Notes under the pieces: model-generated
Seen by the model: the letters and a program-made list of their open reading frames with translations, nothing else
Told to the model about the DNA's origin: nothing
The model's database searches: none
Assembly (NCBI GenBank): GCA_041166385.1
Contig: JBEEFW010000101.1
Span: 1 to 64,000, forward strand
Direction: 5' to 3'
DNA: 64,000 bases
From: DASUCS01 sp041166385
GTDB taxonomy: Bacteria; Actinomycetota; Acidimicrobiia; Acidimicrobiales; JACDCH01
Made by a program: the position numbers and the translations under genes
In this document: positions 33,783 to 43,035 of the stretch, in pieces
How positions within the stretch are numbered: position 1 is the first letter of the stretch
Layout: each line of letters begins with the position of its first letter

Positions 33783-33810
33783 CCCCTCATACGGTGGTCA
33801 ACCGACGCAA
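33770..33810. repeat. 41-bp element, right copy (core inverted)
   Basis: Outer arms TTGCGCTG (33770-33777) and CGACGCAA (33803-33810) surround CCCCTCATACGGTGG, the exact reverse complement of the left copy's core. The first 13 bases are the last codons and stop of the DUF559-type gene. The element ends 23 bp before the gpsA -10 hexamer. Confidence 0.85.
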
Positions 33811-33833
33811 TTTCGTGGGACGGCCTTCCGCTC

Positions 33834-33839
33834 TAACCT
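33834..33839 (+). promoter_or_regulatory. -10 hexamer (TAACCT) for gpsA
   Basis: TAACCT lies seven bases before ATG 33847 with no Shine-Dalgarno. The right 41-bp element sits just upstream of the expected -35. Confidence 0.5.
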
Positions 33840-33846
33840 GCTCGGC

Positions 33847-34848
33847 ATGTCGATCCGGGTGGCGGTCATCGGGGCGGGCTCATGGGGGACAACCGTTGCC
33901 CATCTCGCGGCGCACAACGCGCCGACCACGCTGTGGGCGCGCAGTCCGGAGCTGGCCGAGGAGATCAGCACGGACCACCACAACAGCAAGTACCTCGAGG
34001 GCTACAAGCTCCACCAGGATCTGCGGGCGACGAGCACGCTCGAGGAAGCGGTGAGCCTCTCGGACCTGCTCGTGATGGGCATCCCGTCGCACGGGTTCCG
34101 CGAGTCGCTCGAAGCGTGCGCGAAGTGGATACGACCCTGGGTACCGGTCGTGAGCCTCACCAAGGGCCTCGAGGCGGGCACGAAGTTGCGCATGAGCCAA
34201 GTGGTGCACGAGGTGTTGCCTGGTCATCCCGTCGCCGTGCTCACTGGACCGAACCTGGCCAAGGAGATCCTCGCCGGGCAGGCGGCGGCCGCGGTGGTGG
34301 CGATGGCCGACGACTTCATTGCCTCTGAGTTGCAGAGCATCTTCGCCTCGAGCCTGTTCCGCGTGTACCTCAACCGCGATGTGATCGGTTCGGAGATGGG
34401 GGGCGTGTTGAAGAACGTGATCGCGATCGCGGCGGGTATGGCCGACGGCGTCGGCGCGGGCGACAACACGCGCGCCGCGGTGATGACCCGCGGCCTCGCA
34501 GAGATCACACGGCTCGGCGTGGCGATGGGCGGCGACCCGATGACGTTCGCCGGCCTGGCCGGCATGGGCGACCTGCTCGCCACCTGCATGAGCCAGCAGA
34601 GCCGCAATCGCTACGTCGGCGAGCAGTTGGGCAAGGGCCGGCCGATCGACGAGATCATCGCGGAGATGAACCAGGTGGCCGAAGGCGTCAAGAGCTGTCG
34701 CACGGTGCTCGAACTGGCGGACGAGCACGATGTCGAGATGCCGATCGCCGCGTCGGTCGTCGGTGTGGTGCATGGTGGGGATACGGCGTTCGACGCGTAT
34801 CGCGGGCTGGTCAGCCGCAAGCCCACACACGAACGTCACCCTGGATGA
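33847..34848 (+). CDS. gpsA: Glycerol-3-phosphate dehydrogenase [NAD(P)+]
   Basis: A 333-residue GpsA that reduces dihydroxyacetone phosphate to sn-glycerol 3-phosphate for phospholipid synthesis. Visible motifs are VAVIGAGSWGTTVAHLAA (NAD(P) site), SLTKGLEAGT, the GPNLAKEI motif near residue 137, the catalytic Lys in GGVLKNVIAIAAG near 190, and GLAGMGDLLATC near 240. It starts at ATG 33847. The stop overlaps the start of the debranching-type gene (ATGA at 34845-34848), making it the head of a three-gene operon. Confidence 0.95.
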   Translation: MSIRVAVIGAGSWGTTVAHLAAHNAPTTLWARSPELAEEISTDHHNSKYLEGYKLHQDLRATSTLEEAVSLSDLLVMGIPSHGFRESLEACAKWIRPWVPVVSLTKGLEAGTKLRMSQVVHEVLPGHPVAVLTGPNLAKEILAGQAAAAVVAMADDFIASELQSIFASSLFRVYLNRDVIGSEMGGVLKNVIAIAAGMADGVGAGDNTRAAVMTRGLAEITRLGVAMGGDPMTFAGLAGMGDLLATCMSQQSRNRYVGEQLGKGRPIDEIIAEMNQVAEGVKSCRTVLELADEHDVEMPIAASVVGVVHGGDTAFDAYRGLVSRKPTHERHPG

Positions 34849-37187
34849 GCAGACTTCGCACCTTCGCGGTCCGGCGCGTCATGGGCCGCCTGCGCATCGA
34901 CGACGACATCGTCCGCCACCTGTCGACCTTCCAGCGACTGGGCGAGAAGTTCGACCTGGAGTCGCCCGGCGAGATGCTCCCCATCGGTGCCCGCACGGTC
35001 TTTCGCGCGCTACGCACGCGCGCGGCGGCGCAGATCGGGCCGGACTGGGTGTGGCCGTACTGGCTCGAGAACCAGCTCGACCCCACGTCGCCGGCCTTCG
35101 TGCCGCGCGGCCACCTCCCGTTCCTCACCAACGTCACCGCCCGCAACTGGACGGCCATCGGGAACGTCGCGTCGACCTGGGAGGCCATCGTCGATCCCCG
35201 GGGTCTCGTCACCACGTGGTTCGACGGCTGGTCGCTCGACTGGTGGATCGGCGGCGACGATCGCTGGTACCTCCCGTCGCGCGAACAGCCGTCGCGCATG
35301 CGTCAGCGACTCGTCGGCGCGTCGCCGGTGGTCGAGACCGTGATGCGGATCCCAGGCGGTGAGGCCGTGCATCGCGCCTATTCGATCGTCGGAGACGACG
35401 AGCTGGTGATCGTCGAGATCGAGAATCGTTCGCGAGTTCCGTTCGCGGTCGCGCTCGCGGTGCGGCCGTACAACCCGGAAGGGCTCGCGGTCATCGAGCG
35501 CATCGAGCTCCACGACGAGACCACCGTGACGGTCGACGGCCGCCCTGCGCTCCTGCTGCCGAAGGCGCCGGCGCGGGTCGCGGCGTCGACGTTTCACGAA
35601 GGGGACAGCGCAGCCACCGTGATGAGCGGCACCGCAGCCTCGGCCGACGCGTTCCCCAAACGTCTACGCGACGAAGCGGGCATGGCCCAGGCCGCGTTCA
35701 TCTACCCGCTGCCGCACACCGCAACGTTGCGCGTCGCATTGCCGATGGTCGCGTCGAAACGAACGCGCCGTCGGGGCCTCACGCGCCGCCGGGTCGAGCG
35801 GGCGCCGTCATACCCGACGGCGATCCCGTCGCCCGATCAGGTGGCCCGCGGATGGGCGGCGCAATCGAGCGGCGGGATGCGCCTCGTCCTTCCGGACGAG
35901 CGCCTGCAAGAGGCGGTCGACGCCAACTGCCGCTTCCTCCTCGTGTTGCACGACGGCGCCGACATCACGCCGGGACCGAGCACGTACCACCGGTTCTGGT
36001 TCCGCGACGCGGCGTTCCTCGTGGCCGCGCTCGACCGTTATGGGTTCCACGCGCAAGCGGCGGAGGTGCTCGCCTCGTATCCGGGCCGCCAGCGCGTCGA
36101 TGGATTCTTCCTGAGCCAGCCGCGGGAGTGGGACGCGAACGGTTGTGCGTTGTGGGTGCTGGCGGAGCACTGGCGGCTCACGCGCGATCGCGAGCTGCTC
36201 GACGCGGTCGTTGGTTCGGTGGCGAAGGGCGCGCACTGGATCGAGCGCAAGCGGGGGAGCAAGCGGAAGCGGGCACCCGAGCTGTACGGGCTGTTGCCCG
36301 CGGGCGTGTCCGCCGAGCACCTCGGGCCGTTCGACTACTTCTTCTGGGACGACTTCTGGGGCGTCGCCGGTCTGCGCGCCGCGGCCGAGTTGCTCGAGGC
36401 GGCCGGTGAGACGGCGGCGGCCGCCGATGTGCGTCGCGATGCGGACTCCTTCTGGGCCGACGTGAAGGCGTCGCTCGGCATCGTGGCCAACCGCTTGGGG
36501 AGCGACGCGATCCCGGCTGGGCCTCGACGCCGGCTTGACGCCGGCGTCATCGGCTCGCTCGTCGCGTGCGATCCGTTGCATCTGCTGCCGGGGGACGACC
36601 CGCGCGTCCGCGCCACGATCGATGTGGTGCGCGATCGGTTCACGCTGGGCGACGCGTTCTATCAAGCGATCAGCCACACCGGGCTCGGCACGTACCTCAC
36701 GCTGCAGGTCGCCGCCATCGAGCTCGAGGTCGGCGATCGGCGCGCGCTCGACCGGCTGCAATGGTTGATGGACGCGGCGACGCCGACGTGGACGTGGCCG
36801 GAGGCGATCCATCCCCGTCTTCCGGGCGGGTGCATGGGCGACGGTCACCACGGTTGGGCCGCGGCCGACTTCCTGTCGTTCGTGCGGCACATGCTCCTTC
36901 GCGAGACCGGCACGACGGAGCCAGGGCTCGCGCTGTGCTCGATGATCCCCGACGACTGGTGGGGCCGTGGGATCGAGGTCCACGACGCGCCGACGCATTT
37001 CGGACGCATGTCATACGCCGTGCGCTGGCACGGCGATCGTCCGGCGCTGCTGTGGGAACTCGAGCCCTTCGACGGCGTCGGTCGCGTGCGCCTCACCGCA
37101 CCGGGGCTCGATCCGACGTGGTCGAGCGAGGAGCTTCGCGGTGACGCTCTTCTGGCTCCGGTACCCGCAAAGGAGGCCGTCGGGTGA
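34845..37187 (+). CDS. Glycogen-debranching-type amylo-alpha-1,6-glucosidase-like protein
   Basis: A 780-residue protein of the six-hairpin glycosidase superfamily. It has an N-terminal beta-rich domain (to about 330) and a C-terminal alpha/alpha barrel with STYHRFWFRDAAFLV near 380, YDYFFWDD-like residues in FDYFFWDDFWG near 500 and TWPEAIHPRLPGG near 650. The acidic residues expected for glucan hydrolysis are present in these loops. It is translationally coupled to gpsA and to the cyclase downstream (GTGA at 37184-37187). Exact specificity (glycogen, trehalose or other glucan) is unknown. Confidence 0.8.
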   Translation: MSRLRTFAVRRVMGRLRIDDDIVRHLSTFQRLGEKFDLESPGEMLPIGARTVFRALRTRAAAQIGPDWVWPYWLENQLDPTSPAFVPRGHLPFLTNVTARNWTAIGNVASTWEAIVDPRGLVTTWFDGWSLDWWIGGDDRWYLPSREQPSRMRQRLVGASPVVETVMRIPGGEAVHRAYSIVGDDELVIVEIENRSRVPFAVALAVRPYNPEGLAVIERIELHDETTVTVDGRPALLLPKAPARVAASTFHEGDSAATVMSGTAASADAFPKRLRDEAGMAQAAFIYPLPHTATLRVALPMVASKRTRRRGLTRRRVERAPSYPTAIPSPDQVARGWAAQSSGGMRLVLPDERLQEAVDANCRFLLVLHDGADITPGPSTYHRFWFRDAAFLVAALDRYGFHAQAAEVLASYPGRQRVDGFFLSQPREWDANGCALWVLAEHWRLTRDRELLDAVVGSVAKGAHWIERKRGSKRKRAPELYGLLPAGVSAEHLGPFDYFFWDDFWGVAGLRAAAELLEAAGETAAAADVRRDADSFWADVKASLGIVANRLGSDAIPAGPRRRLDAGVIGSLVACDPLHLLPGDDPRVRATIDVVRDRFTLGDAFYQAISHTGLGTYLTLQVAAIELEVGDRRALDRLQWLMDAATPTWTWPEAIHPRLPGGCMGDGHHGWAAADFLSFVRHMLLRETGTTEPGLALCSMIPDDWWGRGIEVHDAPTHFGRMSYAVRWHGDRPALLWELEPFDGVGRVRLTAPGLDPTWSSEELRGDALLAPVPAKEAVG

Positions 37188-38359
37188 GCACGAGCTTCCA
37201 AACGCTGCGCCAGGTCGTCGAAGCGCTCGGGGTTCCGCAGGACGAGATCGAAAAGGCCGAGGCCGACGGCACGCTCGGCCTGTTGCTCGTCGACCGCATG
37301 ATCCTCGCCGACACGGACCCGAAGTACACGCAGAGCGACGTCGCCAAGCTCAGCGGGCTCGGCGAGGAGGCCGCTCGGTTCTGGCGGGCATTGGGCTTCC
37401 CCGATCCCGGTCCCGAGGATCGCATCTTCAGCGACCTCGACATCGAGATGCTCAAGCTCGTCGAGCAGTTCGTCACCCTCCGGCTGATCGAGCACGACGA
37501 AGCGCTGCAGATGGCGCGCGTCATCGGTTCGTCGATGGCCCGGGTCGCGTCCGCCCAGATCGATGCCATCGAGTCTCGGATCGACGAACCGACGTTCCAG
37601 GACGGCACGGAGCCGGGGGTGTTGCGGGCGCGCTTTCTGGTGCCGGCCATGCCGCGCATCCTCGAGTACACGTGGAAGCGCCACCTCCAGGTCGCCGCGC
37701 GTCGCCGTATGGTCCGGGAAACGGGCGCGGCGGAGGGCAATCGCGCCCAGGCCGTGGGTTTCGCCGACCTGGTCGGCTTCACGGCGCTCTCGCAACAGCT
37801 CAGCGATCACGAGTTGGCCGCCGTCGTCGATCGTTTCGAGGCGACGGCCTACGACATCGTCGGATCGTTGGGTGGGCGTGTCATCAAGATGATCGGCGAC
37901 GAAGTCATGTTCGCGGTGGACGACGTCGCGACTGCCGTGGAGATCGCCTTGTCATTGGCGGAGGCGTATCACGACGACGAATCGTTGTCGGATGTGCGCG
38001 TCGGGCTCGCCTACGGACCGGTGCTCGAGCGTGAAGGCGATCTCTTCGGCCCAACCGTGAACCTCGCGAGCCGGATCGTGTCCATCGCGTATGCCGCATC
38101 CGTTGTTGTGTCGTCGGACATCCATGACGCGCTGGTCGACGACGAGCGACTCCAATGGAAGTCACTGCGGACCCGCCAGCTGAAAGACATCGGACGAGTG
38201 CACCTCTGGACCGTTCGTCGAATCGGGGACGCGTTCGAACGCGAGGGTGTGCGAGAGCGGGCTCGCCGCCGCCGGGGCACGATCCGCGACAAGGTGACCG
38301 AGGTCATGGAGCGGCGCGCCGCCGCCGACGACGACACGAAGGACGGCGAGGAGGAATGA
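37184..38359 (+). CDS. Class III adenylate/guanylate cyclase with N-terminal regulatory domain
   Basis: A 391-residue cyclase. Residues 1 to about 175 form a helical regulatory domain like that of mycobacterial Rv1264 (adenylate cyclase regulatory domain). The catalytic domain follows, with both metal aspartates in VGFADLVGFTALS near 194 and MIGDEVMFAV near 238, and the transition-state/purine region in GPTVNLASRI near 288. A basic tail ends the protein. It makes cAMP (less likely cGMP). The GTG start overlaps the upstream stop. A hairpin follows at 38376. Confidence 0.9.
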   Translation: MSTSFQTLRQVVEALGVPQDEIEKAEADGTLGLLLVDRMILADTDPKYTQSDVAKLSGLGEEAARFWRALGFPDPGPEDRIFSDLDIEMLKLVEQFVTLRLIEHDEALQMARVIGSSMARVASAQIDAIESRIDEPTFQDGTEPGVLRARFLVPAMPRILEYTWKRHLQVAARRRMVRETGAAEGNRAQAVGFADLVGFTALSQQLSDHELAAVVDRFEATAYDIVGSLGGRVIKMIGDEVMFAVDDVATAVEIALSLAEAYHDDESLSDVRVGLAYGPVLEREGDLFGPTVNLASRIVSIAYAASVVVSSDIHDALVDDERLQWKSLRTRQLKDIGRVHLWTVRRIGDAFEREGVRERARRRRGTIRDKVTEVMERRAAADDDTKDGEEE

Positions 38360-38375
38360 CGCTCGGGGCGCGACG

Positions 38376-38403
38376 AAGGCCCCAACTGGGCAGGCGGGGC
38401 CTT
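38376..38403 (+). terminator. Hairpin after the gpsA operon
   Basis: AAGGCCCC (38376-38383) pairs with GGGGCCTT (38396-38403) across a 12-base loop, 17 bp after the cyclase stop. The position suits a terminator; there is no T-tract. The rest of the 197-bp gap to 38557 shows nothing else recognisable. Confidence 0.5.
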
Positions 38404-38556
38404 ACGCACGCTGCGACCAGGATCTCAGGTTGGCGGAACCCATGACCGTGCCGAGGTGCTTCGTCGCACGGCAGACAGGGTCCAGGCCAGCCGGTTGGGG
38501 TGTGGAACCACCCTGCCCATGTTGTATCGCGTCGAGATCGGAGTAGACAACGGCGG

Positions 38557-39543
38557 ATGATCCGAGCAGGCCTGCAAATTCCGAACTTCACGTACCCCGG
38601 CGTCGCCCCCGACCAGCTCTTCGAGCGCATCGCCGACGTTGCCGTCGCCGCCGAGGAATCGGGCTTCGACACCGTGATGGTGATGGATCACTTCTACCAA
38701 CTGCCGTTGCTGGGGCCGCCTGAGCACGAGATGTTCGAGGCGTACACGCTGCTCGGGGCCATCGCGGCGCGCACCAAGAGCGTGAAGTTGGGCACCTTGG
38801 TCACGGGGGTGACGTATCGCAATCCGGCGATCCTCGCCAAGATCGTGACATCGCTCGATATGATCTCGAAGGGCCGCGCCTTCCTTGGCATCGGGGCCGC
38901 GTGGTTCGACCAGGAGCACGAAGCCCTGGGCGTCGAATTTCCTCCGGTGAAAGAGCGTTTCGAGCGGCTCGAGGAGGCCCTACACATCTGCCGGGCGATG
39001 TTCCGCGGCGAGCGACCAACCTTCGAAGGCAAGCACTACCGCGTGAAGGACGCCATCAATTCGCCCGCGCCGATCACGCCCGGCGGTCCGCCGATCATGA
39101 TCGGGGGCCAGGGCGAGAAGAAGACGCTGCGCCTCATGGCCGAACACGCGGAGATGGCGAACTTCACCGCCGGGTTCGACGAGATCCCTCGCAAGCTGGA
39201 GGTGCTCGCGCAGCATTGCTCGGACGTCGGACGCGACATCAACACGATCAACAAGACGCCGCTCGGGTCGTTGATCCTCGGCGACACGATGGAGGAAGCC
39301 GAAGGCAAGCGGTCTGCGCTGCTGCAGGAGCGGGGCCTGCCGCCGTGGGATCAGCTCGACGACGGCATGAAGGCGATGATCGGGGCGCGGTTCGTCGTGG
39401 GCGACGCCGACGCGGCCGGTGAGCAGCTGCAATCACTGCTCGCCCTCGGCATCGACGGCTTCACGTTCAACATGCCGGCCGATGGCTGGGAGATAGATGC
39501 CGTGCAGCGCGCCGGTCAAGTGGTGCGCAAGGCGGTGTCCTAG
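38557..39543 (+). CDS. LLM-class F420-dependent oxidoreductase
   Basis: A 328-residue luciferase-like protein of the TIGR03560-like group: LQIPNFTYPGVAPDQLFERI, VMVMDHFYQLP, LGTLVTGVTYRNPAILAK, the LGIGAAWFDQEHEALGV block and PPIMIGGQGEKKTLRL. F420 is the expected cofactor. I chose ATG 38557, which matches the family N-terminus (MIRAGLQIPNF); upstream in-frame codons give unrelated residues. The stop overlaps the convergent mannosidase by 4 bp. Confidence 0.88.
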   Translation: MIRAGLQIPNFTYPGVAPDQLFERIADVAVAAEESGFDTVMVMDHFYQLPLLGPPEHEMFEAYTLLGAIAARTKSVKLGTLVTGVTYRNPAILAKIVTSLDMISKGRAFLGIGAAWFDQEHEALGVEFPPVKERFERLEEALHICRAMFRGERPTFEGKHYRVKDAINSPAPITPGGPPIMIGGQGEKKTLRLMAEHAEMANFTAGFDEIPRKLEVLAQHCSDVGRDINTINKTPLGSLILGDTMEEAEGKRSALLQERGLPPWDQLDDGMKAMIGARFVVGDADAAGEQLQSLLALGIDGFTFNMPADGWEIDAVQRAGQVVRKAVS

Positions 39544-42149
39544 TCGTCCAGCACGGCGGTGGCGATGCGCCACGGCCCGAGCGTGAACTGCTCCTCGAAA
39601 GGCTCGACCGGACGGCCGCGCAGGTCGACGAGCCAGCCGCGACGGCCGTCGACGGTGACGGTCGTGGTGTCGGCGGACGGATTGAACACGCGCAGCTCCA
39701 ACCGTCCCGCGGCTCGCCGTAGCGATGACACCGGCGCGCCGTCGACGGACAACGCCTGACCGGACGTTGCCGTCGAGGCATCGACGCCGCCTGACGTCGC
39801 GCGCAGCACTTGCAGCGGCACCAGAACGTCGTCGGCCAGCGCGAACGGATCGGCGTCTCCGACATGGAGTGCGTAGGAAGCCACGACCGGCTTCTGCAGC
39901 TGCGATCCCTCCATAGGGGTGATCGGGCCCGCGGGCAGCGGCCGCGTCGCCATCGGTCCCTGCGACAGCAGGCCCGTGCACCGAGCCAGCGTGAGCGCGA
40001 GTTCGTGCGCGTGACCATCTCGGATGTCCGTCAGCTCGTACTCGCGCACGCCGTCGTGCACGACGGTGAGCCCGCCGGCTTGCACGAACCGTTTGGACGG
40101 GAACGTCGGGATGCCGAGCTCGGTCGGTCCGCCTTCGGCCTCGAGGCCGCGCTCGACCACCGCAAACACGCACTCCGCACGGGACGAGGTCGCCGGTTCG
40201 GGAAGCGGCAACGTGACTCGCACGCGCTGATCGCGTGTCCGATTGGTCCATGCCGTCTCCACGCGTACGAACGGCTCGCCGGCGCCGAGCTCCAATGTGG
40301 TGGCGACGTCGACATCGACCAACGGCCCACCGTGACGCTCCGGCCAGCGGTACGTCGCGGCGATGCGCACTCGGGCTCGCACCGGTCCCGACTCGAGCAC
40401 CTCGATCGCGACACGCTCGGGCCGGTCGATCTCGCTGTCGCCATCGGGAGGGCACCAGTTGTAGGTGTCGCCGACGTCGCCGCCGTGCACGATGCGACCG
40501 AACCCGGCCACGCCGTTGATCGACCACGTGCCGTCGGCTGCGATGTCGATGCGCACGAGCCCGTTGTCGAGCATCGCGTCGCTCGCGGTGACGGGTGCGA
40601 CGTCGAGCGCGCCGGCGGCGAACGTGCGCCAGCCGAAACCGGGCACGTCGCTCACGCGGGCGAGGACCTTCTGCGTCGGGAGTGCGGTGGCACGAATGCG
40701 CACCCGCCCCGTTGCAGAACCGGCCAGAGCGTCGAGCTCGGTACGCGCGCCAGGCTCGAGGAGCTCGCCGTGCTCATCGCGCTCCGCCGACCACAGCACG
40801 GCGCCCGTGTCGACGGACTCGAGCGTGAGGCCGAGGATGCGGTCGTTGTGCTTGAGCTCGCGGATGACGACGGCCGCCATGTCCGCAAGGTCGAGCTCAG
40901 CCAACACGCGCTCGGCCGGCCGAACGTTCAGCACCTGCGCGCCGTCGAGCGGATCGTTGCCCGGCAAGATGAGCTCGACGAGTCCGCTGCGTGGCCGAGC
41001 GGATGGGTTCACGATCACCGGTCCGTCGGCCACGATCGTGGAGGCGAGCGCGTTCAGCGCGCGCGCCGCAAGGCCTTCACCGATCTGCGTCGCTTCCGCG
41101 TACCGATGCAGCACGGCGTCGCACACTTCGTCGACCGAGCAGGCACAGATCGAATCGTGCGCCGAGTTGCGGATCAGGCTGAGCCACGCCTCGTCGAGCA
41201 ACGCGCCGGGCCAGCGTTCCGGCGGTTGATGGAGCGCCGCAAGCGGCTCGGCCAGTTGTTCGAGCGATCGTTCCGCACGGGCAGCAGCCTGACGAACGTC
41301 GACGCGGTTCGACGTGACGCCCATCAGCAAGTTGGCGCGCGCCCCGGATCGCAGTTCGCCGGTCCATGCAGGCAGATCGTCCGTTGCCGCGCGTGAAAGG
41401 TGGTCGGCCAGCGACGTCACCACGAGTTCGTAGTCGTCCTGCAACCCGTTCGCCTCGTCGACGACGCGTCCGAGCCAGGGCTGCGGCATGAGGTGGTCGG
41501 TGCCGTTCATCCAGAGGATGGGTCCGACGAGGAACGACTCCCAGTCCGACTCGAAGTCGGCCACCGCCCCGACCAGCGCCTTCGCGTCGTCGGGCAACCG
41601 CGCGCCGTTGCCGTACCCCTGCGGGAGGTACTCGGCCCGCACGGTCGAACCGTCGGGCGCCGACCACCAGAACGCGCTGCGGTCGACCGACGACGGCACG
41701 CCGCGCCACACCACCGCGTGCTCGAACCCGAACAGGGCGAGCAGCTGCGGCATCTGGGCGACGTGGCCGAACATGTCGGGCAGGTAGCCGACGTCCATCG
41801 CCCCGCCGAACGCGGCGGCCCGATCGAGACCGCGTTGCAAGTTGCGCACCGTGGTCTCGCCCGACACGAGGAACTCGTCCATGAGGATGTACCAGGGTCC
41901 GGCGGACACGCGTCCAGACGCGGCGAGGCGACGAAGCGTCGCTTCCGCCTCGGGCCGCACCGCGAGGTAGTCGTCGACCACGGCCATCTGCCCATCGAGC
42001 ATGAAGTGCGCGTACGACGGGTCGGCGTCGAGCCGGGGGAGCAGGTCGTCGAGCAGGTCGACCAACCGCAACCGGAATGTCTGGAACGGCGAGTACCACT
42101 CGCGATCCCAGTGCGTGTGAGGAACGATCGACACCGTGCGCCGCGTCAT
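39540..42149 (-). CDS. GH38-type alpha-mannosidase
   Basis: An 869-residue glycoside hydrolase family 38 enzyme. The zinc/substrate motif is IVPHTHWDREWY near residue 8, and the nucleophile Asp is in GYLPDMFGHVAQMPQ near 124 (the usual form is LPDSFGH). The FWWSAPDGS, YLPQGYGNG and NGTDHLMPQP regions follow, then a large C-terminal beta domain. It removes alpha-mannose from glycans or oligosaccharides; there is no signal peptide, so cytoplasmic action is likely. The start is ATG 42149, six bases after TACCCT. Confidence 0.92.
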   Translation of the reverse strand: MTRRTVSIVPHTHWDREWYSPFQTFRLRLVDLLDDLLPRLDADPSYAHFMLDGQMAVVDDYLAVRPEAEATLRRLAASGRVSAGPWYILMDEFLVSGETTVRNLQRGLDRAAAFGGAMDVGYLPDMFGHVAQMPQLLALFGFEHAVVWRGVPSSVDRSAFWWSAPDGSTVRAEYLPQGYGNGARLPDDAKALVGAVADFESDWESFLVGPILWMNGTDHLMPQPWLGRVVDEANGLQDDYELVVTSLADHLSRAATDDLPAWTGELRSGARANLLMGVTSNRVDVRQAAARAERSLEQLAEPLAALHQPPERWPGALLDEAWLSLIRNSAHDSICACSVDEVCDAVLHRYAEATQIGEGLAARALNALASTIVADGPVIVNPSARPRSGLVELILPGNDPLDGAQVLNVRPAERVLAELDLADMAAVVIRELKHNDRILGLTLESVDTGAVLWSAERDEHGELLEPGARTELDALAGSATGRVRIRATALPTQKVLARVSDVPGFGWRTFAAGALDVAPVTASDAMLDNGLVRIDIAADGTWSINGVAGFGRIVHGGDVGDTYNWCPPDGDSEIDRPERVAIEVLESGPVRARVRIAATYRWPERHGGPLVDVDVATTLELGAGEPFVRVETAWTNRTRDQRVRVTLPLPEPATSSRAECVFAVVERGLEAEGGPTELGIPTFPSKRFVQAGGLTVVHDGVREYELTDIRDGHAHELALTLARCTGLLSQGPMATRPLPAGPITPMEGSQLQKPVVASYALHVGDADPFALADDVLVPLQVLRATSGGVDASTATSGQALSVDGAPVSSLRRAAGRLELRVFNPSADTTTVTVDGRRGWLVDLRGRPVEPFEEQFTLGPWRIATAVLDD

Positions 42150-42155
42150 GTGCGA

Positions 42156-42161
42156 AGGGTA
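42156..42161 (-). promoter_or_regulatory. -10 hexamer (TACCCT) for mannosidase
   Basis: On the minus strand TACCCT lies six bases before ATG 42149. It is only seven bases from the plus-strand TAGCGT hexamer, so the two divergent promoters interlock. Confidence 0.5.
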
Positions 42162-42167
42162 CGGCAG

Positions 42168-42173
42168 TAGCGT
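42168..42173 (+). promoter_or_regulatory. -10 hexamer (TAGCGT) for C69 peptidase
   Basis: TAGCGT lies eight bases before ATG 42182 with no Shine-Dalgarno. Its -35 would lie inside the mannosidase coding sequence. Confidence 0.5.
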
Positions 42174-42181
42174 CGCCGGCG

Positions 42182-43027
42182 ATGTGTGACTGCCTCGTGG
42201 CTCTGTATCCGGCGACCGCGAGCAGCACATTGTTCGCCAAGAACTCGGATCGGCCGCCATCAGAGGCACAGGCCGTCGAGCGATTCGGACCGCGCCGCGA
42301 GTCCACGACGCGCACGACGCACATCGAGATCGACGGTTGGCCCCGGGACACCATCGCGTTCGCCGGCTCCCGGCCGACGTGGATGTGGGGCGTCGAGCAC
42401 GGCGTGAACGTGGCGGGCGTCGCCGCGGGCAACGCCACGATCTACACGACCCTCGACCCGCGCGGCGCCCCCGATGGTCTCACCGGAATGGACCTTGTGC
42501 GGCTGGCCCTCGAGCGAGCGCCGACCGCGCCGGAGGCCGTCGACTTGATCGGTGAGCTGTTGCAACGCCACGGACAAGGGGGCACGGGCCACGACGGCGT
42601 GGACCGTCCGTACTGGTCGTCGTTCCTCGTGGCCGACCCGCTGCATGCGTTCGTGATCGAGACGAGCGGCTCCGTGTTCGCCGTCGAGCCCGTCGAGCGG
42701 ACGCGGGCAACCTCGAACCGCACGACGATTCCCGCGTTCGACGCCGAGCACCGGCATCCGCGCCAACCCGTGGAGCAGTTGGTCGACGGGCGCCTCGCGG
42801 CCAGCGACGCCGTGCTTGCGCACGAACCGGTCACGGTCGACGCGCTGATGGCGCACCTGCGTTCGCACGTCGGCGGCGAGGACGGCTACACGGTGTGCAT
42901 GCACGTCCCCGATGTCGAAGCGACGACGGCGTCGATGATCGCCGAGCTGCCGATCGGCGGCCCGCCCAAGGCCTGGTTCCTCACGGGCTCACCGTGCACC
43001 GGTGAGTACGCCCGCTTCGACCCCTGA
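42182..43027 (+). CDS. C69/secernin-like Ntn-hydrolase
   Basis: A 281-residue protein of the peptidase C69/secernin/acid-ceramidase-like Ntn family. The initiator Met is followed directly by the presumed nucleophile Cys2 (MCDCLVALYPATA), and FAKNSDRPPSEAQ near residue 18 is the family's signature. The N-terminal Cys would be exposed by methionine removal, so no propeptide is needed. Members cleave dipeptides or amides. The leaderless start at ATG 42182 agrees with this N-terminus. A long palindrome follows the stop by 8 bp. Confidence 0.87.
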   Translation: MCDCLVALYPATASSTLFAKNSDRPPSEAQAVERFGPRRESTTRTTHIEIDGWPRDTIAFAGSRPTWMWGVEHGVNVAGVAAGNATIYTTLDPRGAPDGLTGMDLVRLALERAPTAPEAVDLIGELLQRHGQGGTGHDGVDRPYWSSFLVADPLHAFVIETSGSVFAVEPVERTRATSNRTTIPAFDAEHRHPRQPVEQLVDGRLAASDAVLAHEPVTVDALMAHLRSHVGGEDGYTVCMHVPDVEATTASMIAELPIGGPPKAWFLTGSPCTGEYARFDP

Positions 43028-43035
43028 CCCCCGAA

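Noticed and set aside
38404..38556. Short upstream extension of the LLM gene at 38557 from an in-frame codon at 38500
   Set aside because: The extra residues (MWNHPAHVVSRRDRSRQRR) do not fit the family, whose members begin at MIRAGLQIPNF.
39810..41396. Plus-strand open frame of 528 codons within the GH38 gene
   Set aside because: The minus strand encodes an intact mannosidase with HTHWDREWY and the nucleophile motif; the plus frame is antisense composition.
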